This document shows positions 35,575 to 45,127 of a DNA stretch of 64,000 nucleotides, one piece after another. Both the position numbers and the translations under genes were made by a program. The DNA is from Bacteroidales bacterium. GTDB lineage: Bacteria; Bacteroidota; Bacteroidia; Bacteroidales; UBA1402. The notes under the pieces are model-generated. The model had not been told where the DNA came from and did not search any database. It saw only the letters and a list, made by a program, of their open reading frames with translations. Within the stretch, counting starts at the first letter, position 1; each line of letters begins with the position of its first letter. The stretch covers positions 124,001 to 188,000 of the forward strand of contig JAFODP010000014.1 in NCBI GenBank assembly GCA_017380635.1, given 5' to 3'.

Positions 35575-36735
35575 ATGAAAAAAGAGAATAAGAAAACGAC
35601 CAAAACAACCAAAACAACGAAATCGTCCAAGCAGGCAAGCGAAAAGAAAATCACTTTCTTTGGCGTGCTGCGCGATACGGTGATGGTGCTGATCAATTTG
35701 GCGGTGGTGCTTTTGTTGCTGCTGTCGGCCAAGCTGCCTATACTCAGTCCGGAACAATTGACCATTGCGGCTTATCCCAATTATCTCTTGCTTTTCTTTG
35801 CTGTGCTCAATATTTTCTTTTTCCTGTATTGGCTTTTTCGCCTCAGATATTGGGCTGTGATGTCTTTGTTGGCCTTTGTGATTTGTTTTCAGGAACAAAA
35901 AGATTGGTTTCCGCTTCATGTCGATCAGGAAGATGTTTCGCTTAGCAAGAAAGAATACAAATTGCTCACTTACAACACGATGCAATTTTCCAGCATGAAG
36001 CCGCATAGTGCGCAGTCGCCTAATAAGGTGTTGAAATATCTGCAAGATTCCCAAGCCGATATCATCTGTTTGCAAGAGGCAAGCTGTCATACTTCGAGCA
36101 AATATCTGCAAAACGAAGATGTGTTGCGGGCCATGTCGGCTTATCCTTATCAACGTGTTTTGCCCGGAAAAAAAGTGCTGAATATGTGGGTGTTTTCCAA
36201 ATATCCCATTATCAAATGCGAACGCATTCCTTTCGAAAGTTTTGCCAATGCCAGTTATTATTGCGATATCAAGATAGATGGAAAAATTATCCGCGTCATC
36301 AACAATCATCTGGAATCCAATAAATTGAATCAGGCAGACAAAACCATTTACAAAGATATTATCGACAAGCCCGACAAAGAAAGCATCAGTCATGTGGCCA
36401 CTCATCTGAATGGAAAATTGGCTCCGGCGGCGGTGCTTCGCGCCAAACAAGCCGAAGCGGTGGCTCGCGTCATCGAAGAATCGCCTTATCCGGTGATTGT
36501 TTGCGGCGACCTCAACGATATTCCTAATTCCTATACTTACCGCAAAATGTCGAAAGGCTTGGAAGATGCTTGGGTAAACAATGCTAATGGCTTGGGTATC
36601 ACTTATCACGAACATTTCTTCCTTTTCCGCATCGATTATATCTTGCATTCGCCTTCTATCAAGACTTATCAGACGCAAGTAGATAAAGTCTCTCATTCCG
36701 ATCATTATCCTCTCTGGACTTATTTTCAATTATGA
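35575..36735 (+). CDS. Membrane-anchored endonuclease/exonuclease/phosphatase-family protein
   Basis: 386 residues: a Lys/Thr-rich cytosolic N-terminus (1-30), two or three membrane helices (about 33-55, 62-80 and 85-100), then an EEP hydrolase domain. Catalytic motifs in order are YNTMQF, CLQEAS with the metal Glu, NNHLES, GDLNDIPNS, RIDYIL and HSDHYPLW. The active site would face the periplasm. EEP domains act on nucleic acids, phospholipids or phosphoesters, so the substrate is open. It overlaps priA by four bases (ATGA). Confidence 0.9.
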   Translation: MKKENKKTTKTTKTTKSSKQASEKKITFFGVLRDTVMVLINLAVVLLLLLSAKLPILSPEQLTIAAYPNYLLLFFAVLNIFFFLYWLFRLRYWAVMSLLAFVICFQEQKDWFPLHVDQEDVSLSKKEYKLLTYNTMQFSSMKPHSAQSPNKVLKYLQDSQADIICLQEASCHTSSKYLQNEDVLRAMSAYPYQRVLPGKKVLNMWVFSKYPIIKCERIPFESFANASYYCDIKIDGKIIRVINNHLESNKLNQADKTIYKDIIDKPDKESISHVATHLNGKLAPAAVLRAKQAEAVARVIEESPYPVIVCGDLNDIPNSYTYRKMSKGLEDAWVNNANGLGITYHEHFFLFRIDYILHSPSIKTYQTQVDKVSHSDHYPLWTYFQL

Positions 36736-38981
36736 CAGCGCCTTTGACAGCGGAAGTGATTTTGCCGGTATCTTTCTGTGAAACACTCACTTACTTGGTT
36801 CCGGAAGAGCTGCGCGAACAAATTGCGCCGGGTTGTCGTGTGTTGGTCCCCTTGCGAGGAAAACAAGCGCAGATGGGCATTGTCATGGCTTTGTACGAAG
36901 CGCTCGAAGTAAATTATAAACTGAAGGATATCAAGGCTTTGGTGGATCATGTTCCGGTGATGAGCCAGACGCAGTTGTCTTTTTGGAAATGGATTGCTTC
37001 CTATTACGCTTGCAAAATCGGCGAGGTGATGATGGCGGCGCTGCCCACGGGTTTAAAATCGGAAGATGCGTATAAAGCCAAGACGGAAAGTGTATTGTAC
37101 CTGTCGCCTTTGTATCGTTCCGAGCCATCTTGCCAGGAATTGTTGCATGGTTTGCAAACGAAAGCCAAGAAACAATATTTGCTGCTTGAGCGTTTTTTGT
37201 CGATGAAATCGGAAGAATTTGCTGTACGCAAGGCCGATTTGCTTTTATTGGACGATAGTTCGCCGGCGGCCTTGAAAGCTTTGATCGACAAAGGTATTTT
37301 GGAAGTGCAGCAGCAGGAAGTGAGTCGTCTGAAGGTGTTACAGGCCGATGAAAACAGGCTTTTGCAATTGTCGCCGGCGCAGGAACAGGCTTATCGGGAA
37401 ATTCATCAACATTGGCAGACGAAAGATATTTGTTTGTTGCATGGCGTCACTTCGAGCGGTAAAACCGAGATTTACAGTCGTCTTATCAAGGAGGTTTTGG
37501 CCGAGAATAAACAGGTGCTGTATCTTCTGCCGGAAATTGCGCTCACCACGCAAATGACTCAACGATTGAAGAAAATCTTTGGTCCACAGATGCTTATCTA
37601 TCATTCCAAATGTTCTATGAACGAGCGCGTGGAAATGTGGCATCGAATTTTGCAGGAAGATGGTCCGCTTTTGGTGGTGGGTGTGCGTTCGTCGGTGTTC
37701 TTGCCTTTTACGCGTCTTGGCCTGGTGGTGGTGGACGAAGAACACGAAATCTCGTATAAACAAAGTGAACCGGCGCCGCGCTATCATGCGCGCAATGCGG
37801 CTTTGATGTTGGCTAAAATGCACCATGCCAAGGCAATATTGGGTTCGGCAACGCCTTCGTTGGAATCGTATACCAAAGCGCGTGAAGGTCGTTATGGCCT
37901 GGTGAATCTGACGCAGCGTTATCGCGATATCCAATTGCCCGAAATTATTTTGGCCGATATCAACGAAGCGAAACGAAAAAAAGAGTTGGTGGCGATGTTC
38001 ACGCCGACCTTGGTGGAAAATATGCAAGCCTGTCTGCAAGCCGGCGAACAAATTATCCTTTTTCACAACCGACGCGGTTATGCTTCGGTGATGAGTTGTA
38101 AAGAATGCGATTGGACGCCGCATTGCGAACGCTGTGATGTGCCGCTCACTTATCATAAGGAAAGTCATAGTTTGCGTTGTCATTATTGTGGTAGGCAATA
38201 TCCCATTCCTTCGCGTTGTCCGTCTTGCGGTAAGGCCATGATGGCCAGTTTTGGTTTCGGGACGGAACAAGTGGAAGAAGCTTTGCATCAGCTCTTTCCA
38301 CAGGCGCGTGTGGCTCGTATGGACACCGATGTGCTGCACGAACGCAATGCGATAGGGCAGCTGATTGAAGATTTTGAACAACAAAAGACCGATATACTTA
38401 TTGGCACACAGATGCTTACCAAAGGGCTGGATTTCGACCACGTGGCTTTGGTGGGCGTGCTCAATGCCGATACGATGCTCAACCAGAACGATTTTCGTGC
38501 GCATGAGCGTGCGTTTCAATTGATGGTGCAAGTGAGCGGCCGCGCCGGCCGCAAGGGCCGGCGCGGCCGCGTCGTCCTGCAGACGCGCGACCCCGAGCAG
38601 CCGCTCATTCAGCGCGTGTTGCATTACGACTACCTTAGTTATTACGTCGATGCGATGAAGGAAAGACACACATTCTGTTATCCGCCCTATTGCTACCTGA
38701 TTGATGTTTGGTTCAAGCACACATCGCAGGCCAAAGTGCAGCAGGCCGCCCAGTATTTTGCCAATGTCTTGCAGCCACTTTTCCCCGATATGGTTTTCGG
38801 GCCATTCGAGCCGGCCGTGGCCAAAGTGCGCGATGTTCACATTCAGAAATTGAGCCTGAAAATCGCTCCCAGTCAGTCGCTATTGAAAATTAAAGACTAT
38901 CTTTGCGGCCTGCAAGCGCATTTGCAGAAAGATCCGCTCACCAAGCAAGTTCAAATCTATTTCGATGTCGATCCATTGTAG
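36732..38981 (+). CDS. priA: Primosomal replication protein N' (PriA helicase)
   Basis: Superfamily 2 3'-5' helicase that restarts stalled forks; 749 residues. The N-terminal 3'BD domain (LTYLVPEEL, PGCRVLVPLRGK) is followed by Walker A GVTSSGKTE near residue 237, DEEH Walker B near 333, paired-Cys zinc sites (CKECDWTPHCERC, CHYCG, CPSCG) near 455-500 and motif VI VSGRAGRKGRRGR near 603. Motif VI is encoded by an extremely G+C-rich perfect inverted repeat (38536-38570). Part of the 33917-41018 operon. Confidence 0.97.
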   Translation: MTAPLTAEVILPVSFCETLTYLVPEELREQIAPGCRVLVPLRGKQAQMGIVMALYEALEVNYKLKDIKALVDHVPVMSQTQLSFWKWIASYYACKIGEVMMAALPTGLKSEDAYKAKTESVLYLSPLYRSEPSCQELLHGLQTKAKKQYLLLERFLSMKSEEFAVRKADLLLLDDSSPAALKALIDKGILEVQQQEVSRLKVLQADENRLLQLSPAQEQAYREIHQHWQTKDICLLHGVTSSGKTEIYSRLIKEVLAENKQVLYLLPEIALTTQMTQRLKKIFGPQMLIYHSKCSMNERVEMWHRILQEDGPLLVVGVRSSVFLPFTRLGLVVVDEEHEISYKQSEPAPRYHARNAALMLAKMHHAKAILGSATPSLESYTKAREGRYGLVNLTQRYRDIQLPEIILADINEAKRKKELVAMFTPTLVENMQACLQAGEQIILFHNRRGYASVMSCKECDWTPHCERCDVPLTYHKESHSLRCHYCGRQYPIPSRCPSCGKAMMASFGFGTEQVEEALHQLFPQARVARMDTDVLHERNAIGQLIEDFEQQKTDILIGTQMLTKGLDFDHVALVGVLNADTMLNQNDFRAHERAFQLMVQVSGRAGRKGRRGRVVLQTRDPEQPLIQRVLHYDYLSYYVDAMKERHTFCYPPYCYLIDVWFKHTSQAKVQQAAQYFANVLQPLFPDMVFGPFEPAVAKVRDVHIQKLSLKIAPSQSLLKIKDYLCGLQAHLQKDPLTKQVQIYFDVDPL
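38536..38570. repeat. Perfect 15-bp all-GC inverted repeat inside priA
   Basis: GCGGCCGCGCCGGCC (38536-38550) and its exact reverse complement (38556-38570) flank GCAAG. Each arm carries a GCGGCCGC octamer. It encodes helicase motif VI. Confidence 0.9.
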
Positions 38982-38982
38982 G

Positions 38983-40068
38983 ATGAAAAACCAGATAACC
39001 AAAATATTATCCCTTGTGCTGATGCTGATTTTCCATGCGGAAGCTTCGGCCCAAAACACGGAAAATTCCACATCGAAGCCGGCATTTGTCTATCAAGTAG
39101 AAGCGCTCAGTTATTTCGACAACCGTGAATACGATGCCGATTTTCAAAGTGCTCAAACCTTGTTTGCCACGCGACTTTCTCCAGAAATCGGTCTGCAAGT
39201 GCAAGACCATCATCGTCTGATGTTGGGCGCTCATTATACGCAACACATGGGCCGTCCATTCGAAAGCGGCGATTTCGTCCCCACGCTCTATTATCGTTAT
39301 CAGCCTTCCGACGAGCATTTCCGCATGTATTTAGGCGCTGTGCCCTACACACAACTCAGCGAAGATTTGCCCGCTTATGCGCTCTACGACTCCATTGCTT
39401 ATGTGCATCCCAATATTCAGGGAGCGCTGCTGCAATATCAAAACGATAATCTCTTTGTGGATGCTTTTTGCGATTGGCGCAGTTTGCCTACCGATACGCA
39501 GCGCGAAGCTTTCCGACTCTTGCTGAACGCTTGTTATCAGGACAGCTATTTTCATGCCGGTGCTTTGCTGTCGATGAATCATTTAGCCAGTAGAAAGTTT
39601 CAGAAAAACGGCGTTTGCGACGATGCTTTTGTCAATCCTACCTGTGGAATTGATTTGCCTTGGCTCGACACGCTTTCGCTAACTGCGGGCTATATTCTTG
39701 CTTATCAATGGGATAGAATTCGTTCATCGCAGGCCAGCTTTTCACAAGGCTTCATGATTGATTTTCATGCCCGATGGAAACGATTTGCTTTGAAAAATTC
39801 ACTCTATCTTGGTGAAAACTTGCAGCCGCTTTATCCGCAGCTTGGTAACGCACTTTATTTGGGCGATCCTTTTTATCAATCATCTTTTTACAATCGCTGT
39901 GATATTTATTGTTACCTGATACAGAACAAGTTCGTGAATTGTCTGTTTTCGTGGAATCTCCATTATACCAAGGAATTTGGATGGGATCATCAACAGCAAT
40001 TAATCTGCCGATTTTCTACGGAGACACTGACGAAAAGCAAAAATCTTAGAAATCTATTTGAAAAATGA
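38983..40068 (+). CDS. Secreted outer-membrane-type protein, unknown
   Basis: 361 residues from the ATG at 38983, one base after the priA stop. A signal peptide spans residues 1-23 (cut after ASA). The mature protein is rich in Tyr, Phe and Trp and shows short amphipathic strands (for example DHHRLMLGAHYTQH, FRMYLGAVPYTQL), which suggests a beta-barrel or porin-like fold; it does not end in an aromatic residue. Family not recognised. Its end overlaps the exchanger gene by four bases. Confidence 0.65.
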   Translation: MKNQITKILSLVLMLIFHAEASAQNTENSTSKPAFVYQVEALSYFDNREYDADFQSAQTLFATRLSPEIGLQVQDHHRLMLGAHYTQHMGRPFESGDFVPTLYYRYQPSDEHFRMYLGAVPYTQLSEDLPAYALYDSIAYVHPNIQGALLQYQNDNLFVDAFCDWRSLPTDTQREAFRLLLNACYQDSYFHAGALLSMNHLASRKFQKNGVCDDAFVNPTCGIDLPWLDTLSLTAGYILAYQWDRIRSSQASFSQGFMIDFHARWKRFALKNSLYLGENLQPLYPQLGNALYLGDPFYQSSFYNRCDIYCYLIQNKFVNCLFSWNLHYTKEFGWDHQQQLICRFSTETLTKSKNLRNLFEK

Positions 40069-41018
40069 TACCATATTTATTGATTGTGGCGGGCTTCGTG
40101 GCCCTTACTTTTGGCGCAGATTTTTTGGTGGATGGCGCCAGCAGCGTGGCAAAACGCATGAAAATTTCCGACTTGTTGATAGGTCTTACCGTGGTGGCTT
40201 TTGGCACATCGGCGCCTGAATTGGTGGTAAACCTGGTGGCTTCTATCAATGGAAACAACGAAATTGCACTCACTAATGTATTGGGCAGCAATATCATAAA
40301 CGTCTTTATCATTCTGGGAGTTTCCGCTAGTATCTATCCGATATTTTGTCAGAAATCCTTGCGTCGTTTCGAGATACCATTGGCAGCTTCGGCCGGACTT
40401 TTGGTGCTGTTGTTGAGCATGAATTTCTTTGTTCCCGCTTGGGGCGAAAAAGGACTCTCGCGTATCGATGGATTGTTGCTCCTGGCAGTTTTCGTATTCT
40501 TTATGTATCAGACCATTAAAACCGGATTGAAAGCCGGCAACGACGACGCAGAAGAAGTAAAACTGAAACCGCTCGGACTTTCCCTTCTGATGATTTTGGG
40601 AGGCTTGATTCTCTTGGTGCTGGGTGGCAATTGGATTGTGAATTCCGCGACGGCCATTGCAAAAAGTTGGGGTGTCAGCGATGCTTTGATTGGTGTGACG
40701 GTGGTGGCTTTGGGAACTTCGCTGCCCGAATTGGCCACCTCGGTGATGGCGGTGCTCAAGAAAAACGGCGACATGGCCATCGGTAATGTTATCGGTTCCA
40801 ATATTTTCAATGTGTTCTTCGTTCTGGCTACCAGCGCCACGATTCGTCCGCTCAGCGATTATCCCAACCTTTTAATCGATGCGGCCATGGCTTTCCTCGG
40901 CTGTTTCTTGGTGTGGATATTTGTGGCACGCGGCAAACATCGCATCGAACGTTGGCAAGGCTTCTTCCTGTTGGCCGTTTACGCGCTATATCTCTTCTGG
41001 ATTATCAAGAATTTGTAA
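40065..41018 (+). CDS. CaCA-family Na+/Ca2+ (or K+/Ca2+) exchanger
   Basis: Integral membrane cation antiporter of 317 residues with about ten helices arranged as two inverted halves. Both alpha repeats are intact: LTVVAFGTSAPELVVN with VLGSNIINVF in the first half and VTVVALGTSLPELATS with VIGSNIFNVF in the second; the two Glu of the PEL motifs bind the cation. YrbG-like proteins have this length. Last gene of the operon, followed by the terminator 41055-41105. Confidence 0.95.
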   Translation: MIPYLLIVAGFVALTFGADFLVDGASSVAKRMKISDLLIGLTVVAFGTSAPELVVNLVASINGNNEIALTNVLGSNIINVFIILGVSASIYPIFCQKSLRRFEIPLAASAGLLVLLLSMNFFVPAWGEKGLSRIDGLLLLAVFVFFMYQTIKTGLKAGNDDAEEVKLKPLGLSLLMILGGLILLVLGGNWIVNSATAIAKSWGVSDALIGVTVVALGTSLPELATSVMAVLKKNGDMAIGNVIGSNIFNVFFVLATSATIRPLSDYPNLLIDAAMAFLGCFLVWIFVARGKHRIERWQGFFLLAVYALYLFWIIKNL

Positions 41019-41054
41019 AAGCTAAAACGCATCATCCCAAGTTGATACAAAAAT

Positions 41055-41105
41055 AAATCCTGCCTCGATTTGATGACGAACATCAGACAAGGCAGGATTT
41101 TTTCT
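41055..41105. terminator. Bidirectional terminator between exchanger and peptidase genes
   Basis: AAATCCTGCCT (41055-41065) pairs perfectly with AGGCAGGATTT (41090-41100); T runs follow on both strands. It separates the two convergent operons. Confidence 0.85.
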
Positions 41106-41119
41106 ATCAGCGTATTCGC

Positions 41120-42508
41120 TTATTTTGCGATGATGGCTTCCACTTCGGAAACAGTTTTGGGCTTGACTTTCGTTCCCAAACGACGCGGACCTTGGGCAGT
41201 GATGCAATAGTTTTCTTCGTTGCGGATGCCGCCGAAATCGCGCCATTTTTCCACTTCGCTCCAAACGATGAAATCGTCGTGTACGTGACGTTCGCGCCAA
41301 AGATCGATCAGTTCGGGAATGAAGTAGATGCCCGGTTCCACTGTGAAGACATGACCCGGCTTCAAGGCTTTGGCAAAGCGCAGCGATTTCAATCCGAACT
41401 GCGTGCTCTTGGCCTGGCCATCGTAACCAACCCAAACTTCGCCCAAATTTTCCATATCGTGCACGTCCAATCCCATCTGATGACCCAAGCCATGAGGCAG
41501 GAAAAGCGCATGTGCACTGGCAGCTACGATATCGTCCACATTACCTTTGAGCAAGCCGAGTGATTTCATGTTTTCGGCCAGTTTTCGACAAACGGCAAAA
41601 TGGACTTCGCGGTAAGTAATGCCTTCGCGTAATTGCTCAATGGCGGTATAGTGCGATTGCAGAGAGATTTCGTAAATGAGTTTTTGTCTTTCGGTAAATG
41701 CCTGACCTACAGGGAAAGTACTCGACAAGTCGCCGCAATAATGACTTTCTATTTCGGCGCCGGCGTCCAAGAGGAACAAATCACCTTTTTTCAGGATGTT
41801 GCCGTGATAATGGTTGTGCAAAGTCTGACCATTTTTTGAAGCGATTACCGGGAACGAAATGTAACCATTGGCGGCCAATGCGATACCTTCCACGCGGGCG
41901 GCCACTTCGGCTTCCAGCATGCCCGGGCGGGCGGTTTGCATGGCGGCCACGTGCATATCAACCGAGATGTCTACCGCTTTTTCAATTTCGGCCAATTCTT
42001 CTTCGCTCTTGATTTCGCGCTGTGCCACAATGGCTTTGATCAATTCCACCGATTCTTTTTCGGCCAAGGCGGCAATGGGGCAATCCAGCAAAGCAGCCAG
42101 GCGAATCTTCACCGCATGATGATAAGGCAAGGTGAAATGAATCTGTCGTTTGCTTTGCAAAGCCTTTGCGATATAATCTGCCAAACGGGTCGAGGCTTCC
42201 ACTTTTTCCACACCCACGGCGGCCGCACGTTCTGCCATCTTGGGCTGAGGCCCCATCCAAACGATATCGTCGATGCTGTAATCGTCGCCAAAGAGCAAGC
42301 AAGTGTTCTGGTCGATGTCCATCAAAGCAGCGATGCCCGGAAAGTCTATTCCGAAGTAATACAGAAAGTTACTATCTTGACGAAAACGGAAACAATTGTC
42401 GGCGTAATTCATCGGACTATCTTCGTTGCCCAAAAACAGCACGATGCCCGAACCTAATTTCTGCGCCAGCGTCTGGCGTCTTTGGCGATAAGTATCAGCA
42501 GCAAACAT
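41120..42508 (-). CDS. Xaa-Pro aminopeptidase (M24B, PepP type)
   Basis: Dimetal peptidase of 462 residues that removes an N-terminal residue before proline. The aminopeptidase-P N-domain (residues 1-130) is followed by the pita-bread catalytic domain with metal ligands Asp in LLDAGAEIESHYCGDLSSTF near residue 250, His in HGLGHQMGLDVHD near 342, Glu in TVEPGIYF near 390 and Glu in GIRNEENYCIT near 430. No signal peptide. It follows the nitroreductase gene by ten bases in the operon from 44279. Confidence 0.95.
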   Translation of the reverse strand: MFAADTYRQRRQTLAQKLGSGIVLFLGNEDSPMNYADNCFRFRQDSNFLYYFGIDFPGIAALMDIDQNTCLLFGDDYSIDDIVWMGPQPKMAERAAAVGVEKVEASTRLADYIAKALQSKRQIHFTLPYHHAVKIRLAALLDCPIAALAEKESVELIKAIVAQREIKSEEELAEIEKAVDISVDMHVAAMQTARPGMLEAEVAARVEGIALAANGYISFPVIASKNGQTLHNHYHGNILKKGDLFLLDAGAEIESHYCGDLSSTFPVGQAFTERQKLIYEISLQSHYTAIEQLREGITYREVHFAVCRKLAENMKSLGLLKGNVDDIVAASAHALFLPHGLGHQMGLDVHDMENLGEVWVGYDGQAKSTQFGLKSLRFAKALKPGHVFTVEPGIYFIPELIDLWRERHVHDDFIVWSEVEKWRDFGGIRNEENYCITAQGPRRLGTKVKPKTVSEVEAIIAK

Positions 42509-42518
42509 CTTGATAAAA

Positions 42519-43109
42519 TTAATCGATGAAACGGTATTTTTCTTTCATTCTAGGTTTGGCATCAGGATTTTCCAAGCCATAACCGAAACCGATGCAATAA
42601 ATCAGTTCGTATCCGGCGCTGAAAGCCAAAGTGTCGAGCAAATATTTCAGTTCGGGATTTTCGGCAATCATGGCAGCCGGACCGCCCAATACCACCGAAT
42701 TCACTCCCATCGACTGAGCGGCAAGAATCATATTTTCACCCAACAATCCGCAATCAACCGGCGAGAAACGTTGTGCTTTTTCGGCAGCCACGAACACCAT
42801 AGTAGGCGCTCCGCGGAAAATACCGGCCGGCAAAGCTTCGGCAAATTCGGGATGCTTGTTCATATCCACCACACGGATTTCCCAACTCTGACGATTCATG
42901 GCATTGGGGGCGTTGATACCACAATCCAAAATGATTTCCATCGTATCTTTTGCCACAGTATGAGGCGCATATTTGCGAACGCTGCGTCTTTCCATGATGG
43001 TTTTGATTACCTGGTTTTCTTCCGATGAAATCGGAGCTTTTTTATCTGCACAAGCTGTCATAGCGGTTAAAAATAAAGCAAAAGTCAACAAACATCTAAA
43101 CATCTTCAT
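42519..43109 (-). CDS. Nitroreductase-family lipoprotein
   Basis: 196 residues. Unusually for an FMN-dependent nitroreductase it begins with an export signal and a lipobox MTAC (Cys at residue 20), so it is predicted to be lipid-anchored in the envelope. The nitroreductase domain starts at ERRSVRKYAPHTV, with FMN-contact RRSVR, GINAPNAMNRQSWE, and LGENMILAAQSMG further on. Its redox partner is unknown. It lies between a DUF819 permease and an aminopeptidase gene. Confidence 0.85.
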   Translation of the reverse strand: MKMFRCLLTFALFLTAMTACADKKAPISSEENQVIKTIMERRSVRKYAPHTVAKDTMEIILDCGINAPNAMNRQSWEIRVVDMNKHPEFAEALPAGIFRGAPTMVFVAAEKAQRFSPVDCGLLGENMILAAQSMGVNSVVLGGPAAMIAENPELKYLLDTLAFSAGYELIYCIGFGYGLENPDAKPRMKEKYRFID

Positions 43110-43121
43110 AGCTATATGTTT

Positions 43122-44279
43122 TTAAAAGTTAGCCAAAAGTTGCGCAATCATAAAGCCTAAATAATTGCCCACAGCGAATCCTACCAATCCAATGGTAATA
43201 CCCGGAATCAACATCGATTTGTTTTTCTGAGCCGATACAATCATCGGAACGAATGGCGGTGAATTTACCAAAGCTACCGATGCAATTACGGTTAGGTCGG
43301 CGTCTACTTTGAAAATAGCGCCAAGTATCCACAACAGGAACAGCGAACCAAAAATGATGAAGAACAAGAATCCCAGCACGTTAAGCTCTTCGGCCAAATG
43401 GATATTGCGCAAATCGGCCATGGAGGCTACGGTGATAGAGAAAATGTAAATCAGATACATACCGGTGTCGTAGCTTTTGTCGAGCTTCTTGATGGGCTTG
43501 AAGAAAGATGCGATGATAGCAAAAGTGGTGATACCCAAGATAAATACCGGCATAAACCAGCCTTTGGGGAAAGCCTTGGTCAGCAGGAACGCCAATACAA
43601 CGCAAACCACCACGGCAATCATGATTTTCCACAATTGGTTCATCCATTTTTTGCTGAAAAAGTCGCGGTAAGGATTGTGTGTGCTTTCGTCTTCTACTTT
43701 TATCGAGGTGTTGATGTCGATTTTGCTTTTGTCGAAAGGCATAATTTTACGACTGAATTTGATACCGAAAGACATCAAGAAAATCAGGTAGATAAAGCAG
43801 ACAATCATGTCGTAGGTGTTCAGCAACACGTAGGTTTCGTTCGAAACGCCCAACATCTGTTGCAAGGATGCCATATTGATGGTACCGCCGGTTTCGCAAC
43901 CCATCAGCAATGCAGCCACTTTGTCGCCTTCGTGGATGTGAATGCCAAAAATAAAATAACCGCTTACCACCGCAATGATGGCAGCGATTAGTCCGAGAAT
44001 CAAGACTTTAGCAGAACCTTTCAAGATGCTGAAGTCGAACGAACAAGCAAAGAGCAACATGGGAATGGCCAATGGAATCATCACCGAAGTAATGGTATCT
44101 TTCAGTGGCATGGTGCCTTCGTTGATGAAGGGCAGGTTGCCGATAATGAAACCGATGATGTACAACAAAAGAATAGGGCCAACTTTGCCACAGAATTTCA
44201 CGTGGCGACAGAGCCACAATACACCAGTAGGCGCTAACACGAAAATAATCAGCAAGATAACGCTGTTAAGAGCTGTCAT
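43122..44279 (-). CDS. DUF819-family membrane permease
   Basis: 385 residues with about ten hydrophobic segments and an inverted-repeat layout. The paired regions GCETGGTINMASLQ near 128 and VNSPPFVPMIVSAQKNK near 340 match the DUF819 (YjcL-like) family, suspected organic-solute transporters with no proven substrate. It begins the operon DUF819-nitroreductase-pepP from the promoter 44342-44350. The cargo cannot be deduced from its neighbours. Confidence 0.88.
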   Translation of the reverse strand: MTALNSVILLIIFVLAPTGVLWLCRHVKFCGKVGPILLLYIIGFIIGNLPFINEGTMPLKDTITSVMIPLAIPMLLFACSFDFSILKGSAKVLILGLIAAIIAVVSGYFIFGIHIHEGDKVAALLMGCETGGTINMASLQQMLGVSNETYVLLNTYDMIVCFIYLIFLMSFGIKFSRKIMPFDKSKIDINTSIKVEDESTHNPYRDFFSKKWMNQLWKIMIAVVVCVVLAFLLTKAFPKGWFMPVFILGITTFAIIASFFKPIKKLDKSYDTGMYLIYIFSITVASMADLRNIHLAEELNVLGFLFFIIFGSLFLLWILGAIFKVDADLTVIASVALVNSPPFVPMIVSAQKNKSMLIPGITIGLVGFAVGNYLGFMIAQLLANF

Positions 44280-44341
44280 GATACTTTCTTTTTAATGTAA
44301 ATTTTCCTCCAAAAAAGACGAAGATTATTTCTTCGAAAGGG

Positions 44342-44350
44342 ACAAATGTA
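44342..44350 (-). promoter_or_regulatory. Promoter -7 box for DUF819 operon
   Basis: Reads TACATTTGT on the minus strand (TAnnTTTG), 63 bases before the ATG at 44279. Confidence 0.55.
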
Positions 44351-44374
44351 GTGTAAGCTGCTCGCAAAAGCAAA

Positions 44375-45127
44375 TTATTCTTGCTGATCCTGCTTTTCCA
44401 TGGCGCGTAATGCTTGGTACAACTGCTTGCTAATGAGTTGTTTTTCGGCGAAAGCATCGCCCAAATGTTTATACACTACCGGCTCGCCGATGCATAGCGT
44501 TTTCTTCTGTCGATGGATATACATGGGGAAAAAACGCAAGTGTTGGCCGCAAGCTTGGTAATAGAGCCGACCCAATTGCGCGAATCCTGTATAAAGTTCG
44601 CGCAAGGGTTCTGCCATGGCTGCTTCTTGGTCGATGCTCGCGCCATGCGAACGCGGCTGCTCCGGAAAAATGAGCAGGTTTTCGCCATTCTTCAAAGCAT
44701 CCACGCTGGAGTTCAGTGTGTTGATAGCTTCTCTCGAGCAGCCGCGTCTTACGGGAATAGGTCGAAATTCGTTCAGACATTTGATGAGTCTCTTGGCCAA
44801 AAGTCGCGACAAGGCTTTTTTCAGTCGATTGGGAAGCCATCTCATGTTTTTCATCAGGATAAGGATTTCCTTTTGGCAAGAATCTTGCTGCAGCACCACA
44901 TCGTGTATCCAAGGACGAAACGGAACGTTGAGGTTAAGCACGGCGCTCACCGGACTATGCCACATGCCATGATTGCCCACGATGACAAAGGCTTCGTTGC
45001 AGTCTAGTAGTTTTTCTTCGCCTATCACTCTCAAGCGAAACTTAGGCTTGAGCATCCGCATCAAGAGTCGTAGCGGCAAGCTTAGCTGCTTTTCTTTGTT
45101 TTTCCTGGCAAGCATAATCGGAGGCAT
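44375..45127 (-). CDS. PlsC-like acyltransferase lacking the HX4D aspartate
   Basis: Lysophospholipid-acyltransferase-like protein of up to 250 residues. Motif I reads GNHGMWHSP, so the His is present but the catalytic Asp four residues on is Ser. Motif III is FPEQPRSHG in place of FPEGTRS. Motif II is PIPVRRG. The first ATG at 45127 overlaps the next gene by 86 bases; internal ATG codons at 45061 and 45055 would cut this to 20 or 14 and may be the true start. Linked to a CDP-alcohol phosphatidyltransferase, so a lipid role is likely. Confidence 0.75.
   Translation of the reverse strand: MPPIMLARKNKEKQLSLPLRLLMRMLKPKFRLRVIGEEKLLDCNEAFVIVGNHGMWHSPVSAVLNLNVPFRPWIHDVVLQQDSCQKEILILMKNMRWLPNRLKKALSRLLAKRLIKCLNEFRPIPVRRGCSREAINTLNSSVDALKNGENLLIFPEQPRSHGASIDQEAAMAEPLRELYTGFAQLGRLYYQACGQHLRFFPMYIHRQKKTLCIGEPVVYKHLGDAFAEKQLISKQLYQALRAMEKQDQQE

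Noticed and set aside
38536..38570. GC-rich hairpin in priA considered as an intragenic terminator or an inserted mobile element.
   Set aside because: No T tract follows and the sequence encodes the conserved helicase motif VI, so it is native coding sequence.
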